64,000 nt of DNA, from positions 757,841 to 821,840 of the forward strand of contig NZ_FNBL01000001.1 of NCBI RefSeq assembly GCF_900102315.1, written 5' to 3'. This document shows positions 26,117 to 35,608 of the stretch, in pieces. The notes beneath the pieces were generated by a model. That model did not search any database. It had not been told where the DNA came from and saw nothing but the letters and a program-made list of their open reading frames with translations. Every line of letters begins with the position of its first letter. Position 1 is the stretch's first letter. A program made the position numbers and the translations under genes. Source of the stretch: Celeribacter baekdonensis (GTDB lineage Bacteria; Pseudomonadota; Alphaproteobacteria; Rhodobacterales; Rhodobacteraceae).

Positions 26117-26128
26117 CTTATCGATAAG
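26117..26128. promoter_or_regulatory. Perfect palindrome in the pobA-pobR spacer
   Basis: CTTATCGATAAG is a perfect 12-base palindrome 18 bases upstream of pobA and 63 bases upstream of the pobR ATG. It is a candidate regulator site controlling pobA; AraC proteins more often bind direct repeats, so the binder is not certain. Confidence 0.4.
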
Positions 26129-26190
26129 TTTAGAGAGAACCACACGTCATCAGAATGGACGGGGTCGGCAATGAATGGTATTATTCAGGC

Positions 26191-27048
26191 ATGAGTGACA
26201 CAAACATCATCCCGGCCTTCAACCTGTTTGGCGAAACCAGCGCCTTTCCCGATGTGGTGCATTGCGAGCGGGTGTTTGACCGGGCGGGATTGCATGATTG
26301 GGTGATCTCGCCGCACCGCCACCATCAAATGACCCAGATTTTCCATATCGAACAGGGTCACGCCCGCGCGACCTTGGATGGCGAAGAGAAAACCCTTAAA
26401 AACGGCGAATTCCTATATGTTCCGACAAAAATCGTGCATGGGTTTGCCTTTCAGAAAGGCACCGAAGGTTTGGTCCTGTCCCTCCCCTCGCCTGTGGTGC
26501 AACGCGTGGGGCCGCGCACTCCGGCCCTTACCGCGTGGCTGAACACGTCCCATCACGGCCCATTGGGCACGGCGGCCACGCAATTGCTCAATGCGATTGC
26601 ACATTCCTATGCGGTTTCTGGTACATTTCGTACACAGCGCTTGATTGCCCTCTCAAACGCCCTCCTTGTGACACTGGCCGAGGAAAGTGATGACGGCGCG
26701 CCGCCAAATCACGCTCCGACCCAGCAAATGCAACGGCTTGAGGCGCTGATTTCCGATCACTTGACTGAGGGTTGGGGGCCGAGCGAATTTGCAACCGCGC
26801 TGCATATGACCACGGGGCATTTGAACCGGATCGTCAAACATCAGACCGGAGCGAGCCTGTCGCAATTTTTGGAAACAACCGTGATGACCGAGGCCTGCCG
26901 CCTCTTGGCCTTCACGCGGCTGTCCGTGGCCGAAGTTGGCTACCGTTTGGGCTATTCTGACCCGCCGTATTTCTCCCGCCGCTTCCGGGCGCGCATGGGG
27001 GAAACCCCCACCACATATCGCACCCGGGTCGCGGGAGAAGCCGGTTAA
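26191..27048 (+). CDS. pobR: AraC-family activator of pobA (PobR type)
   Basis: The 285-residue protein has an N-terminal cupin-like sensor (H-R-H-H-Q-M-T-Q-I-F-H-I-E-Q-G-H near residues 42-57) and a C-terminal AraC DNA-binding pair (M-T-T-G-H-L-N-R-I-V-K-H-Q-T-G... and V-A-E-V-G-Y-R-L-G-Y-S-D-P-P-Y-F-S-R-R-F). AraC-type PobR proteins activate pobA with 4-hydroxybenzoate. It is divergent from pobA, supporting this. An ATG at 26155 is in frame; the ATG at 26191 starts nearer the conserved domain. It ends four bases inside the convergent acyl-CoA dehydrogenase gene. Confidence 0.88.
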   Translation: MSDTNIIPAFNLFGETSAFPDVVHCERVFDRAGLHDWVISPHRHHQMTQIFHIEQGHARATLDGEEKTLKNGEFLYVPTKIVHGFAFQKGTEGLVLSLPSPVVQRVGPRTPALTAWLNTSHHGPLGTAATQLLNAIAHSYAVSGTFRTQRLIALSNALLVTLAEESDDGAPPNHAPTQQMQRLEALISDHLTEGWGPSEFATALHMTTGHLNRIVKHQTGASLSQFLETTVMTEACRLLAFTRLSVAEVGYRLGYSDPPYFSRRFRARMGETPTTYRTRVAGEAG

Positions 27049-28601
27049 GCGGCCAAAGGCAGCCGCACGGGCAAAGGACGGCGCGCCACGCGTTTGGACA
27101 GGCGGATCAACTCCGCATCCCCCGTGGCCGCAAGTTTGCACCAGACCGCCTGAAACAAAAGTTCAGAGGTCAAGAGCATGAAATCATGGGATTTTTCGAG
27201 GGTCTCATGGGGTATCGTCTCTCGCGCCTCTTGCCAATCGGACAAGAGCGCCAAACACGCCGCATCCCCGCCCGCAAGGGTTTCGACCAAGGCGGCAAAA
27301 GCGTTCGGCCCCTCAGGCGCACGCAGCCCCCGCGTGGCAGTAGAGATGGCATGAATGCCATTCGCGCCCTCATAGATCGAAGTGATGCGGACATCGCGCC
27401 AAGTCTGAGACACGCGATATTCCGTCAGGTAGCCATAGCCGCCCAGCACTTGCATGCCCAAATCCGCCGACATAATCCCGGCCTCGGTACAGAACACTTT
27501 GCAGATCGGCGTGAGGAAATCGACCAACGCGCGATTTTCGCCCAAGGCCAATTCCACCATGGTCAGATAGGCCATGGCGCGCGCACCAAGTGCCAGTGAT
27601 CTCTGGGTGTCGAGCATCCGGCGCACGTCCGGGTGATCGGTCAAAACCGCTTCTGTGCCGTCCGGCTTGCGGCCCTGTTTGCGCTCACCGGCGTAGGTTG
27701 CCGCGATCTGATGGGCACGGCTGGCGTGGGCGACGCCTTGCAGCGCCACATCCAGACGGGCGTGGTTCATCATGGTAAACATCGCCATCAACCCGCCGCC
27801 CTCTGGGCCGATCAATTCGGCACGCGCGCCATCAAAGGCCAGTTGGCAGGTAGGCGAGGCATGAAGGCCGAGTTTTTCCTCGATCCGGGTGACGGTGACC
27901 GCATTGCGCGCGCCGTCGATGTCAGAGCCACAGAGGAACAGCGACAGGCCTTTGATCCCCTCGTCCGGCGCGCCGGTGCGAGCCAAAACGAGGTGCAAAA
28001 TCCCCTCCGACATGTCCTGGTCGCCACCGGAGATAAAAATTTTCTCCCCCTCGATCCGCCAAAAATCGCCCTCACGGGTGGCTTTGGTGCGGATACGAGA
28101 GAGATCGGAGCCCGCCCCCGGTTCGGTCAGGCACATGGTGGAGAGCACTTCACCTGACACCAGACGCGGAATCCAATTTTGTTGCTGCGCCTCTGAGCCG
28201 AATTTCATCAGCGTCGAAATGGCACCGGGCACGAGGTTGCAGACCATTTGCAGCGCGTGGTTTGCGCCCGAAAACATCTCGGATACGCCCGCCGCGATCA
28301 CCGCGTTTTGCGCCATACCGCCGAACGCTTCGGGGGCTGTGAGACCTTGCCAGCCGCCGTCAGCGAGTTGAGCAAAGGCGCCTTTGAACCCGTCCGGCAG
28401 GGTGACGCGACCCTCCACCAAGGCACAGCCCTGCGCGTCGCCCGGCTCATCCAATGGCGCGATCACGCCCTCGGCGAAACTGGCGAAATGTGACAGGATG
28501 CCCTCGGCCAACTCATGATCCCAATCGGGCAAACGATCTGCGCCTGCAACCTCTTTCAAACAAAAGAGAATATCCTCCAATGGAGCCTGAAACGGGGTCA
28601 T
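27045..28601 (-). CDS. Acyl-CoA dehydrogenase of the hydroxycinnamate cluster
   Basis: The 518-residue flavoprotein has the ACAD motif C-L-T-E-P-G-A-G-S-D-L-S (near residue 160) and the second signature in G-G-Y-G-Y-L-T-E-Y. A C-terminal extension makes it longer than usual (about 380), as in DmdC/FadE-like members. Its position at the end of the feruloyl-CoA synthetase operon suggests a phenylpropanoyl-CoA substrate, for example oxidation of dihydro-hydroxycinnamoyl-CoA to the unsaturated thioester. Substrate is inferred from context only. Overlaps the amidohydrolase gene by four bases. Confidence 0.85.
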   Translation of the reverse strand: MTPFQAPLEDILFCLKEVAGADRLPDWDHELAEGILSHFASFAEGVIAPLDEPGDAQGCALVEGRVTLPDGFKGAFAQLADGGWQGLTAPEAFGGMAQNAVIAAGVSEMFSGANHALQMVCNLVPGAISTLMKFGSEAQQQNWIPRLVSGEVLSTMCLTEPGAGSDLSRIRTKATREGDFWRIEGEKIFISGGDQDMSEGILHLVLARTGAPDEGIKGLSLFLCGSDIDGARNAVTVTRIEEKLGLHASPTCQLAFDGARAELIGPEGGGLMAMFTMMNHARLDVALQGVAHASRAHQIAATYAGERKQGRKPDGTEAVLTDHPDVRRMLDTQRSLALGARAMAYLTMVELALGENRALVDFLTPICKVFCTEAGIMSADLGMQVLGGYGYLTEYRVSQTWRDVRITSIYEGANGIHAISTATRGLRAPEGPNAFAALVETLAGGDAACLALLSDWQEARETIPHETLEKSHDFMLLTSELLFQAVWCKLAATGDAELIRLSKRVARRPLPVRLPLAA

Positions 28602-29473
28602 GCAGTCACCCCCAAAAGCCGCATCGCATTCTCTTTCAAAATCAGTGGGCGGACCTCGTCGCGGAACTCGGCCTTCTCAAACGCCGCCAACCATTTTTCC
28701 GGCGCAATCATCGGCCAGTCCGAGCCAAAGAGCATCTTTTCCTTCAGCATCGTGTTGGCGTAACGCACAAGGATCGGCGGGAAATATTTCGGCGACCAGC
28801 CGGACAAATCAATGTAGACATTGGGCTTGTGGGTTGCCACCGACAACGCCTCTTCTTGCCACGGAAAAGACGGGTGGGCGAGGATGATTGGCATGTCGGG
28901 GAAATCCACCGCCACATCGTCAATATACATGGGATTTGAATACTTTAGCCGCATCCCATTGCCGCCCGGCATCCCCGAGCCCACGCCCGTCTGACCCGTG
29001 TGAAACAGCGCCGGTTTGCCGCTTTCAGCGATGGCTTCATAAAGCGTGTAGGCGTTGCGATCATTGGGGTAAAACCCCTGCATTGTCGGGTGGAATTTAA
29101 AGCCCTGAATGCCGTGATTTTCGACCAAATCCCGCGCCTCACGCGCGCCCAATTTGCCCTTGGCCGGATCAATCGAGGCGAAGGGGATAAGGATGTCGGA
29201 ATGTTTGGCGGCGGCGTCGGCCACTTCGTAATTGTTGTAACGGCGGTAGCCGGTTTCGCGCTCGGCATCGACCGGAAAAATCACCGCCGCGATGTTCATG
29301 TCGCGGTAATGCGCGGCGGTTTGATCAATGGTCGGCGGATGCGACCAAGGCGCGCCAAAATAGGACGCCATGGAGGCCTGAAGATCATCATAGCCATCGT
29401 CATCATGACAGCCACAGGCCTCTTCGGCATGGGTGTGAAAATCAATCGCGCGGACAGAGGTAAAATCGACCAT
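28598..29473 (-). CDS. Amidohydrolase-superfamily enzyme (probable beta-keto-CoA side-chain hydrolase)
   Basis: The 291-residue protein has the metal motif I-D-F-H-T-H-A near residues 11-17, K-F-H-P near the middle and a late F-G-S-D-W-P (Asp), as in amidohydrolase-2 enzymes related to decarboxylases. In Agrobacterium fabrum a protein of this family takes part in CoA-dependent beta-oxidative shortening of ferulate and p-coumarate. Here it sits between feruloyl-CoA synthetase and the acyl-CoA dehydrogenase, so cleavage of the aryl-beta-ketopropionyl-CoA is plausible. A ring decarboxylase is the alternative. Confidence 0.75.
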   Translation of the reverse strand: MVDFTSVRAIDFHTHAEEACGCHDDDGYDDLQASMASYFGAPWSHPPTIDQTAAHYRDMNIAAVIFPVDAERETGYRRYNNYEVADAAAKHSDILIPFASIDPAKGKLGAREARDLVENHGIQGFKFHPTMQGFYPNDRNAYTLYEAIAESGKPALFHTGQTGVGSGMPGGNGMRLKYSNPMYIDDVAVDFPDMPIILAHPSFPWQEEALSVATHKPNVYIDLSGWSPKYFPPILVRYANTMLKEKMLFGSDWPMIAPEKWLAAFEKAEFRDEVRPLILKENAMRLLGVTA

Positions 29474-29483
29474 GTTCAGTTCC

Positions 29484-31301
29484 TTACACCCGGATCAATG
29501 CGGGGTCTTCATTGTCGTACATCCGCTCCAAAAGCGCGGCACGACGGGTGATGATTTTGCGGGTGTTGAGCGACCCTTTGTCGGTGATTTCGCCGTCTTT
29601 GACCGAGGGCGGTTCGGCCACAATGATAGCTCGCGCAATGCGTTTGGCGGAGCCGGAGGCGGCGCGAGCCATTTTGCGCAACACATGGTGAATCTCGGCC
29701 TGAAGATGCTCATCAATGACGGCCCCTTCAGAGGTGTTTTCGCCATGAACGTGATCCGGGCGCGGGAAGATCATCAGACCGATTTCGCCGCGATCATGAC
29801 CGCAGACGACCACATCCATCACCAACCCGCGCAGTGCCTCCAACGCATCAAGCCGCAGCTTGCCCGCCTGCACCCATGTGCCGGTCAAAAGTTTGAAATC
29901 TTCGGACACACGGCCATCAAACACCAGCCCCCGGTTCATATCCTCAGGGTCGAGAAATTTGACCGCATCGCCGGTGATGAAAAAGCCCTCGTCATCAAAG
30001 GCTTCGGCGGTTTTGTCGGGATCGTTGAGATAGCCGGGCATGACATTCGGGCCTTTGACCCGGATTTCACAGCGCATGTCGGCGTCCGGGATGAGTTTGA
30101 CCTCAACCCCCGGCAAAGCCACGCCAATGACGCCCGAACGACCGATGGGTTCGTGGACCATGACGTTGGCGGGCGCGGTCTCGGTCAGGCCCCAGCTTGA
30201 GATCATCAACGGCAGCTTGCCGCGCACTTCGATGGCCATCTCTTCGAGACGGCTCCAGACATCTTGCGGCAGGGAGGCCCCGGCGTAAAACAGCATGTCG
30301 AGGTCTTTGAAATAGGCTTCTTTGAGGGCTTGGTTGTGCTCCATTTCATGCACCAGCATGGCAAAGCCAACGGGCACGTTGAACGCGGCGGTGCAGGATT
30401 TTTCCGTCACGTTATCAATGGTATGTTGGAACAATGCCTTGGTGGGCTTGCCATTGTCGATATAGAAAGACCCGCCATGCATCAGCATCATATTGACGTT
30501 ATGCGAGCCGCCAAAAACATGGTTCCACGGCAGCCAATCAACGATGTGCTGCGGGCGCTCTTTCATGAACGGCAGGACCGAGGCCATTTGGGCCTGATTG
30601 GCGCACATCATCCGCTGAGTGGTCATCACGCCTTTGGGGTCAGAGCTTGAACCCGAAGTGAACAGGATTTTGGCCAGCGTCTCTGGGCCGACCTTGGCGT
30701 GAACCGCATCGAGATCGACAGAAGCCTCGCCTTTGAGCAGATCGGCAAAGGCCGTGACCGGACGCGGCGCGCCTTCGGTGTTGGAGGCGACAATTTCGAT
30801 CCCGTCGAGATCCGCAAGGGCGAGGGCTTTGCCGTAACGGGCGGCGTCATCGACAAAGGCCATTTTGGGGCTGGTCTTTTTGATCGCGTATTGCAGCCGG
30901 AAATGAGCCTCTTCGATGAGCGAATATTGTTCGGCCAAAGGCACGGTCGGCACCCCGGCCCATTGCGCGCCAAAGGAGAGCAAAGCGTGATCGACCGAGT
31001 TGCCGGACATGATCAGGATCGGCGTGTCTTGTCCCAACCCGCGGGCGGCCAGCGAGGCGGCGATGGCTTTGACGCGCGCAAACACCTCGCCATAGCCCAA
31101 CTCGCGCCACCCTGCCCCGTCACGTTCGGCCAAAAACACCGTGTCGGGTGTCTCGGCGGCCCATTTTTCCAACCACACGCCGGTGTGCGCCACGACCGGG
31201 TCGAGCGGCACGTCAGAGGTCAAAATCAGGGCTGCATCATCCCGTTTTTCCAGCCGAACAGAATGCTCAACCAGCGTGAGCCCCGTGATTTGGTCTTTCA
31301 T
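29484..31301 (-). CDS. fcs: Feruloyl/p-coumaroyl-CoA synthetase
   Basis: The 605-residue adenylate-forming enzyme has the AMP-binding loop L-F-T-S-G-S-S-S-D-P-K-G near residue 205 and the F-x-x-G-D motif (F-F-I-T-G-D-A). Length and N-terminal region match feruloyl-CoA synthases. It activates hydroxycinnamates in the cytoplasm with ATP and CoA. Start: two adjacent ATGs (31304, 31301) follow GGGAGGAA; the second has better spacing. The frame also stays open further upstream. MarR and TRAP genes precede it in the same operon. Confidence 0.88.
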   Translation of the reverse strand: MKDQITGLTLVEHSVRLEKRDDAALILTSDVPLDPVVAHTGVWLEKWAAETPDTVFLAERDGAGWRELGYGEVFARVKAIAASLAARGLGQDTPILIMSGNSVDHALLSFGAQWAGVPTVPLAEQYSLIEEAHFRLQYAIKKTSPKMAFVDDAARYGKALALADLDGIEIVASNTEGAPRPVTAFADLLKGEASVDLDAVHAKVGPETLAKILFTSGSSSDPKGVMTTQRMMCANQAQMASVLPFMKERPQHIVDWLPWNHVFGGSHNVNMMLMHGGSFYIDNGKPTKALFQHTIDNVTEKSCTAAFNVPVGFAMLVHEMEHNQALKEAYFKDLDMLFYAGASLPQDVWSRLEEMAIEVRGKLPLMISSWGLTETAPANVMVHEPIGRSGVIGVALPGVEVKLIPDADMRCEIRVKGPNVMPGYLNDPDKTAEAFDDEGFFITGDAVKFLDPEDMNRGLVFDGRVSEDFKLLTGTWVQAGKLRLDALEALRGLVMDVVVCGHDRGEIGLMIFPRPDHVHGENTSEGAVIDEHLQAEIHHVLRKMARAASGSAKRIARAIIVAEPPSVKDGEITDKGSLNTRKIITRRAALLERMYDNEDPALIRV

Positions 31302-31339
31302 CATTTCCTCCCTTGGCCCTTTTAAGAGCCGGTATCCGA

Positions 31340-31795
31340 TCATGCCTCCGGGCGTCTGACCCGGCGCAACAGCTCTTTGAGAACAGACACTTCTGCCTCT
31401 GTGAGCTTTGAAAACATCGTCGCCTCATGGGCATTGACAGCGGTCTCTGCCTCTTGCCACTTCGCGGCCCCCTCCGGGGTGACGCGCAGGGCATGTTGGC
31501 GTCGGTCCCCCGCAACTCGTCCGCGCGAAATCAAATCGGCGCTTTCCAATTCATCGACCAAAACCACCACACCGGAACGTTCGATATGAAGCGCCTCGGC
31601 AAGGCGGCTTTGGGAGATGTCGGGGTTCTCAATGATCACCGCCAAAGCCGAAAACGAGGTCATGCGCAGCCCGAGCGGCTCCAACGTGTCGGCCAAATCC
31701 GCGCGCACGTTGAGAAAGGCGCGTTTCATATTATAGCCCACGAACTGACGCAGATTTTCGTCGGTGATCTCTTTGGCGGTGCTCTCTTTTTTCAC
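31340..31795 (-). CDS. MarR-family regulator of the hydroxycinnamate operon
   Basis: The 151-residue protein is a single MarR domain with I-S-Q-S-R-L-A-E-A-L-H-I-E-R-S-G-V-V (recognition helix region, about residues 62-80) and the wing G-D-R-R-Q-H-A-L-R-V-T. MarR proteins next to hydroxycinnamoyl-CoA synthetase genes (CouR, HcaR, FerR) are repressors released by the CoA thioester. It lies within the operon between the TRAP genes and fcs, so it is probably autoregulated with it. A second MarR gene at 36581 controls the neighbouring operon. Confidence 0.85.
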   Translation of the reverse strand: MKKESTAKEITDENLRQFVGYNMKRAFLNVRADLADTLEPLGLRMTSFSALAVIIENPDISQSRLAEALHIERSGVVVLVDELESADLISRGRVAGDRRQHALRVTPEGAAKWQEAETAVNAHEATMFSKLTEAEVSVLKELLRRVRRPEA

Positions 31796-31808
31796 GTCTC
31801 TCTCCCGA

Positions 31809-33131
31809 TCAATTGGCCACGATATCGACCAGCCAATAACTCAGAACCGGGAAGCTCACCAGAATGGCGATCCGGAAGAACTCGGCGATGATAAAGGGCG
31901 TGGTGCCCCGGAAAATCTGGCTGGTCGGGATGTCTTTGGCCATCGACGAGATGACGAACAGGTTCATCCCCACCGGAGGCGTGATCAGCCCCATTTCGAC
32001 CACCACCAAGGAGATGATGCCAAACCACATCGCTTGTTGTTCCGGCATGAGGCCGAAATCCAGCGCCATGATTGTTGGGAAAAACACCGGCACGGTCAAA
32101 AGGATCATCGACAGGCTGTCCATCAAACAGCCCATGACCAGATAAAAGGCGATGATGCCCAAAAGCACCACGATGGGCGCCACATCTGCGGCGGAGAAGA
32201 ATGCAGCCACATCAGACGGCATCCTTGAGAGCGCCAAAGCAACGTTAAAGATGTCCGCGCCGTAAACGATGGCAAAGATCATTGCGGTCGATCCGGCGGT
32301 GTCGATCAGGCAATCGAGGATCGTTTTTGACGTCAGCCCGCCGGTGAACAGACCCGCGATCAGCATCAGGACGACGCCGACGGACGCGCCTTCGGCCGGG
32401 GTAAAGAAGCCGCCATAAATGCCGCCCAAAACCACCACAAAAATCGCCACCACATGCCAAATGTCGCGCAGTGCCTTGAACCGGGTTTTCATATCGGCGG
32501 GCGCATGGGTCGGCCCTTCGTTCGGGAACAGACGGACGTAGATCGCAATGGCGATAAAGAACCCGATGACCGCCAAAATGCCCGGAATGGTCGCCGCCAA
32601 GAACAGTTTGACGATGTTTTGCTCGGTCAGAAGCGCATAGATGATCAGCACCACGGAGGGCGGGATCAGGATGCCCAACGTGCCCCCCGCCGCCAAGGAC
32701 CCAGAGGCCAAAGCACCGGAATAGCCATTTTTGCGCATCTCCGGCAACGCCACCCGCGCCATGGTCGAAGCCGTGGCCAAGGACGAGCCAGAGATTGACC
32801 CAAACATCGCACAGCCCGCCACAGAAGCCATGGCCAAACCGCCGCGCAAATGCCCGATCCAGGCATTGGAGGCGGCAAAGATCGAGGCGGAAATGCCAGA
32901 ACGGGTCGCAAGGTGGCCCATGAGGATAAAGAGCGGCACGATGGCCAACTCATAGGACATGAATTTGTCGACCCAGGCGGTGTTGAAATAGGCCATGAGC
33001 GCATAGGGCGAGGCAAGCACCATATAGCCCACGGCCCCCACCATCCCCATCGCCAAGGCGATCGGCATGCGAGCAAAGATCAGGATCAACAGCACAATGA
33101 CCATAATGATCGCGATTGTCAGCGGGTCCAT
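31809..33131 (-). CDS. TRAP transporter large permease (DctM type)
   Basis: The 440-residue membrane protein has about 12 hydrophobic segments and DctM signatures such as G-S-I-S-G-S-S-L-A-T-A-S-T-M and G-L-I-T-P-P-V-G-M-N-L-F. It is the ion-driven permease of a TRAP system. The start ATG (33131) shares a base with the dctQ stop; the open frame extends further upstream inside dctQ, which is not the real start. The gene partners suggest uptake of hydroxycinnamates. Confidence 0.92.
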   Translation of the reverse strand: MDPLTIAIIMVIVLLILIFARMPIALAMGMVGAVGYMVLASPYALMAYFNTAWVDKFMSYELAIVPLFILMGHLATRSGISASIFAASNAWIGHLRGGLAMASVAGCAMFGSISGSSLATASTMARVALPEMRKNGYSGALASGSLAAGGTLGILIPPSVVLIIYALLTEQNIVKLFLAATIPGILAVIGFFIAIAIYVRLFPNEGPTHAPADMKTRFKALRDIWHVVAIFVVVLGGIYGGFFTPAEGASVGVVLMLIAGLFTGGLTSKTILDCLIDTAGSTAMIFAIVYGADIFNVALALSRMPSDVAAFFSAADVAPIVVLLGIIAFYLVMGCLMDSLSMILLTVPVFFPTIMALDFGLMPEQQAMWFGIISLVVVEMGLITPPVGMNLFVISSMAKDIPTSQIFRGTTPFIIAEFFRIAILVSFPVLSYWLVDIVAN

Positions 33132-33670
33132 CAGCGTACCTCCATGGCACGAAAGGCGTGGCTCAACATCGGCAGGCTTTGCAAAAACGCGACGACGGCC
33201 GACAGCGCGGTGCCGAACAGGGCGGGCAGATAGACCCACCAAACAGGCGCGCGCAACAACATGGTGCGGTCGCCATACTCGTGCATTTCAGCAAGCCCCA
33301 CCGACAGACGCCACGCCAAAAAGGCCCAGCCGAACGCGAAGAGCAACGTCCAAACCCCGTCCATGCGGCGTTGGGTTTTGGGTGCGAGCCAAAGAGTGAA
33401 AAGATCGACCATGACATGGCCTTTGTTGAATTGGCACAGGGGCAAAAACAGCGAGGCACAGGCGGCACAGGCCAATTCGACCAGTTCGAAATCGCCACGA
33501 ATGCCGCCAAGGCCCAGATTGCGCATGATCACCGAGGCCGCGACCGTGATCGAGGCGGCAAAAATCACCGCCCCGCCCACGCCCGCAGACCCAAAGCAGA
33601 TCCGTTGCAGGATCAGGAACACTGGGCCTTGGGGCACCTGTTCCGTCTCGGTTGGGAGCCGCTCGGCCAT
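33131..33670 (-). CDS. TRAP transporter small permease (DctQ type)
   Basis: The 179-residue protein has four membrane segments and the D-L-F motif (G-H-V-M-V-D-L-F-T) near the middle, typical of the DctQ subunit that links the binding protein to the large permease. It lies three bases after dctP and overlaps dctM by one base. Substrate specificity resides mostly in DctP. Confidence 0.9.
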   Translation of the reverse strand: MAERLPTETEQVPQGPVFLILQRICFGSAGVGGAVIFAASITVAASVIMRNLGLGGIRGDFELVELACAACASLFLPLCQFNKGHVMVDLFTLWLAPKTQRRMDGVWTLLFAFGWAFLAWRLSVGLAEMHEYGDRTMLLRAPVWWVYLPALFGTALSAVVAFLQSLPMLSHAFRAMEVR

Positions 33671-33673
33671 GGC

Positions 33674-34714
33674 TCAACCCGCGTCCAACAGGGCGTTGGC
33701 CCGCGCCACAATCGCCGCACCATCATGGCCTGCGTCATTGAGCTTGCCGATCCATTTGTCATAAATCGGGGTCGCCATCTCGCGCCATGTGTCGATTTCA
33801 GAAGCCGCAATGGTGTGAATCTCATTGCCCTGTTTTTCCACCACGGATTTGCCAAAGGCCTCGAATTCATCGAATTGCGCGCCCAGACGACGGGACAGAT
33901 CGGCACCGGAATGGGCGTCGATCACCGCGCGCAGATCATCGGAGAGGCCCTCATATTTGCGCTCGTTCATCACGAGGGCAAAGGTGTTGGCATAGATGCC
34001 GCGCCCGCCCGCTTCGGGTTCATTGGTCACTTTGGTCAGTTCTTGCAATTTGAACGCCGGCACCACCTCATAGGGCAGGCAACAGCCATCAATCACGCCG
34101 TTTGACAGCCCGACAACCATTTCGGTCACCGGGAAAAACACCGTTTCCGCCCCCATCAAGGCCAGCATTTCGCCGGTCGCCTGGTTCGGCGCGCGCAGTT
34201 TCAGCCCCTTGATGTCTTCGGCGGTGGACACGATCTGACCACGGGTGTGAATTTTGCCACCATCATGGGTGTGGAACGCCAAAGGTTTCATGCCTTTGTA
34301 CTCGTTTTGACCGAATTCTTCCATCAACGTGTGCATCGCCACCGATGTCTTTTCGGCATTGGTCACCATAAAGGGCATCGCCATGGTTTCGGCCACCGGG
34401 AAACGGTCCGGCGTATAGACCGGCAGCGTCCATGCGATGTCACAGATGCCCTGACGCGCCTGATCGGCGAGCTGCGGCGGCTTGCCACCAAGCTGCATCG
34501 ACGGGAACATTTGCATCTCGATCGCGCCACCCGAGGCTTCAGAGATTTCCTTGGCCCAGACGTCGAAAAACCGCGTCTGCATCGGGGCCACGCCCGGCAG
34601 GAAATGGTGCACGCGCAGGGTTACCTCTGCGGCATGGGCCTTTTTCAGGAATGCGGGTGTGGCCAAAGCCGCCCCCAGTGTCGTCATCGCCATCCGGCGT
34701 GTCATAGTCGTCAT
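33674..34714 (-). CDS. TRAP transporter solute-binding protein (DctP type), aromatic acid
   Basis: The 346-residue periplasmic protein has a secretion signal with a twin-arginine (M-T-T-M-T-R-R-M-A-M...) and an A-H-A cleavage site near residue 28. The mature part begins V-T-L-R-V-H-H-F-L-P-G and contains Q-L-G-G-K-P-P-Q-L and D-I-A-W-T-L-P-V-Y-T-P. The ATG at 34714 follows GGGAGGA by seven bases; an in-frame ATG at 34738 is less well placed. It resembles the second DctP in this window (37217), with the same H-H-F-L-P start. Context implies hydroxycinnamate binding. Confidence 0.9.
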   Translation of the reverse strand: MTTMTRRMAMTTLGAALATPAFLKKAHAAEVTLRVHHFLPGVAPMQTRFFDVWAKEISEASGGAIEMQMFPSMQLGGKPPQLADQARQGICDIAWTLPVYTPDRFPVAETMAMPFMVTNAEKTSVAMHTLMEEFGQNEYKGMKPLAFHTHDGGKIHTRGQIVSTAEDIKGLKLRAPNQATGEMLALMGAETVFFPVTEMVVGLSNGVIDGCCLPYEVVPAFKLQELTKVTNEPEAGGRGIYANTFALVMNERKYEGLSDDLRAVIDAHSGADLSRRLGAQFDEFEAFGKSVVEKQGNEIHTIAASEIDTWREMATPIYDKWIGKLNDAGHDGAAIVARANALLDAG

Positions 34715-34811
34715 ATTGGTTCCTCCCATTGATGACATCTGGCCCCTTGCCCGAGCCCTGATCCTTTTGCAGCGGCCCCGCGTTCCTCCGCGCGAGGCCC
34801 CTCACCGCGCG

Positions 34812-35585
34812 TTACCGAAAGACCGGCGCGCGTTTTTCGAGAAAGGCTTTCAGGCCCTCCCCGGCATCTTCACTGGTCTGCGACACCGCCGCGCACATGC
34901 TTTCCATGAACAGACCATCGGATTTGGACATGTCGGAAATCCGGCTGATCGCCTGAATCATCATGTAATTCGATAGGGTGGCGTTTTTGGCAATTTTGGC
35001 CGCCAGTTTGCGGGCCAAATCCATCGCCTCGCCCTCATTCACCGCATAATGCGCCAGCCCAAGGTCAAGCCCCTCAGCCGCATTGTATTTGCGGCCCGTC
35101 AGCATCATCTCACACATCCGGTCGGCACCCAGAATGCGCCCGATCCGAACGCTCGCGCCACCGCCCACAAAGATGCCGCGCATCCCTTCGGGCAGTTGAA
35201 ACATTGTCGAAGGTTCAGCAATGCGCACATGGGTCGCGGCCGCCAGTTCCAACCCACCCCCGATCACCGCACCAAACATGGCGGAGATCACCGGCAGGCC
35301 GGAGAATTGAATTTTGTCCATGACGCCGTGCCAATTGCGCGAATGGCGCATCGTGCCTTCGGCATCGCGCGCGACATGTTCGGAGAGATCAAGGCCAGAA
35401 CAATAATGCCCCGCCGTCCCGGTCAGGATCACCACGCGCACACCTTTGGGCGGGTGAGAGAAGAACGCGTCGATCGCGTCCAAAAGCGCGTCGCACATGG
35501 CATTGCGTTTGGCCGGGCGGTTCATCGTCAGCGTGGCGATGGTGCCCTCAATCTCGACCTTCAGGATCTCTGTATCAGCTGTCAT
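34812..35585 (-). CDS. Enoyl-CoA hydratase/isomerase family protein (hydroxycinnamoyl-CoA hydratase candidate)
   Basis: The 257-residue crotonase has oxyanion-hole segments H-Y-C-S-G-L-D-L-S near residue 62 and V-I-G-G-G-L-E-L near residue 109, and an active-site Glu candidate in L-P-E-G-M-R-G. It would hydrate feruloyl- or coumaroyl-CoA to the beta-hydroxy thioester. The neighbouring SDR and amidohydrolase point to a hydratase in a beta-oxidation route rather than the hydratase-lyase that releases an aldehyde, because no aldehyde dehydrogenase gene is present. It follows the SDR gene by 23 bases. Confidence 0.82.
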   Translation of the reverse strand: MTADTEILKVEIEGTIATLTMNRPAKRNAMCDALLDAIDAFFSHPPKGVRVVILTGTAGHYCSGLDLSEHVARDAEGTMRHSRNWHGVMDKIQFSGLPVISAMFGAVIGGGLELAAATHVRIAEPSTMFQLPEGMRGIFVGGGASVRIGRILGADRMCEMMLTGRKYNAAEGLDLGLAHYAVNEGEAMDLARKLAAKIAKNATLSNYMMIQAISRISDMSKSDGLFMESMCAAVSQTSEDAGEGLKAFLEKRAPVFR

Positions 35586-35608
35586 TTTATTTTCTTCTTT
35601 TTATTCGG

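Noticed and set aside
34812-35585. Crotonase named as feruloyl-CoA hydratase-lyase (vanillin forming)
   Set aside because: No vanillin dehydrogenase is nearby and the SDR plus amidohydrolase fit a beta-oxidation route; the exact activity is left open.
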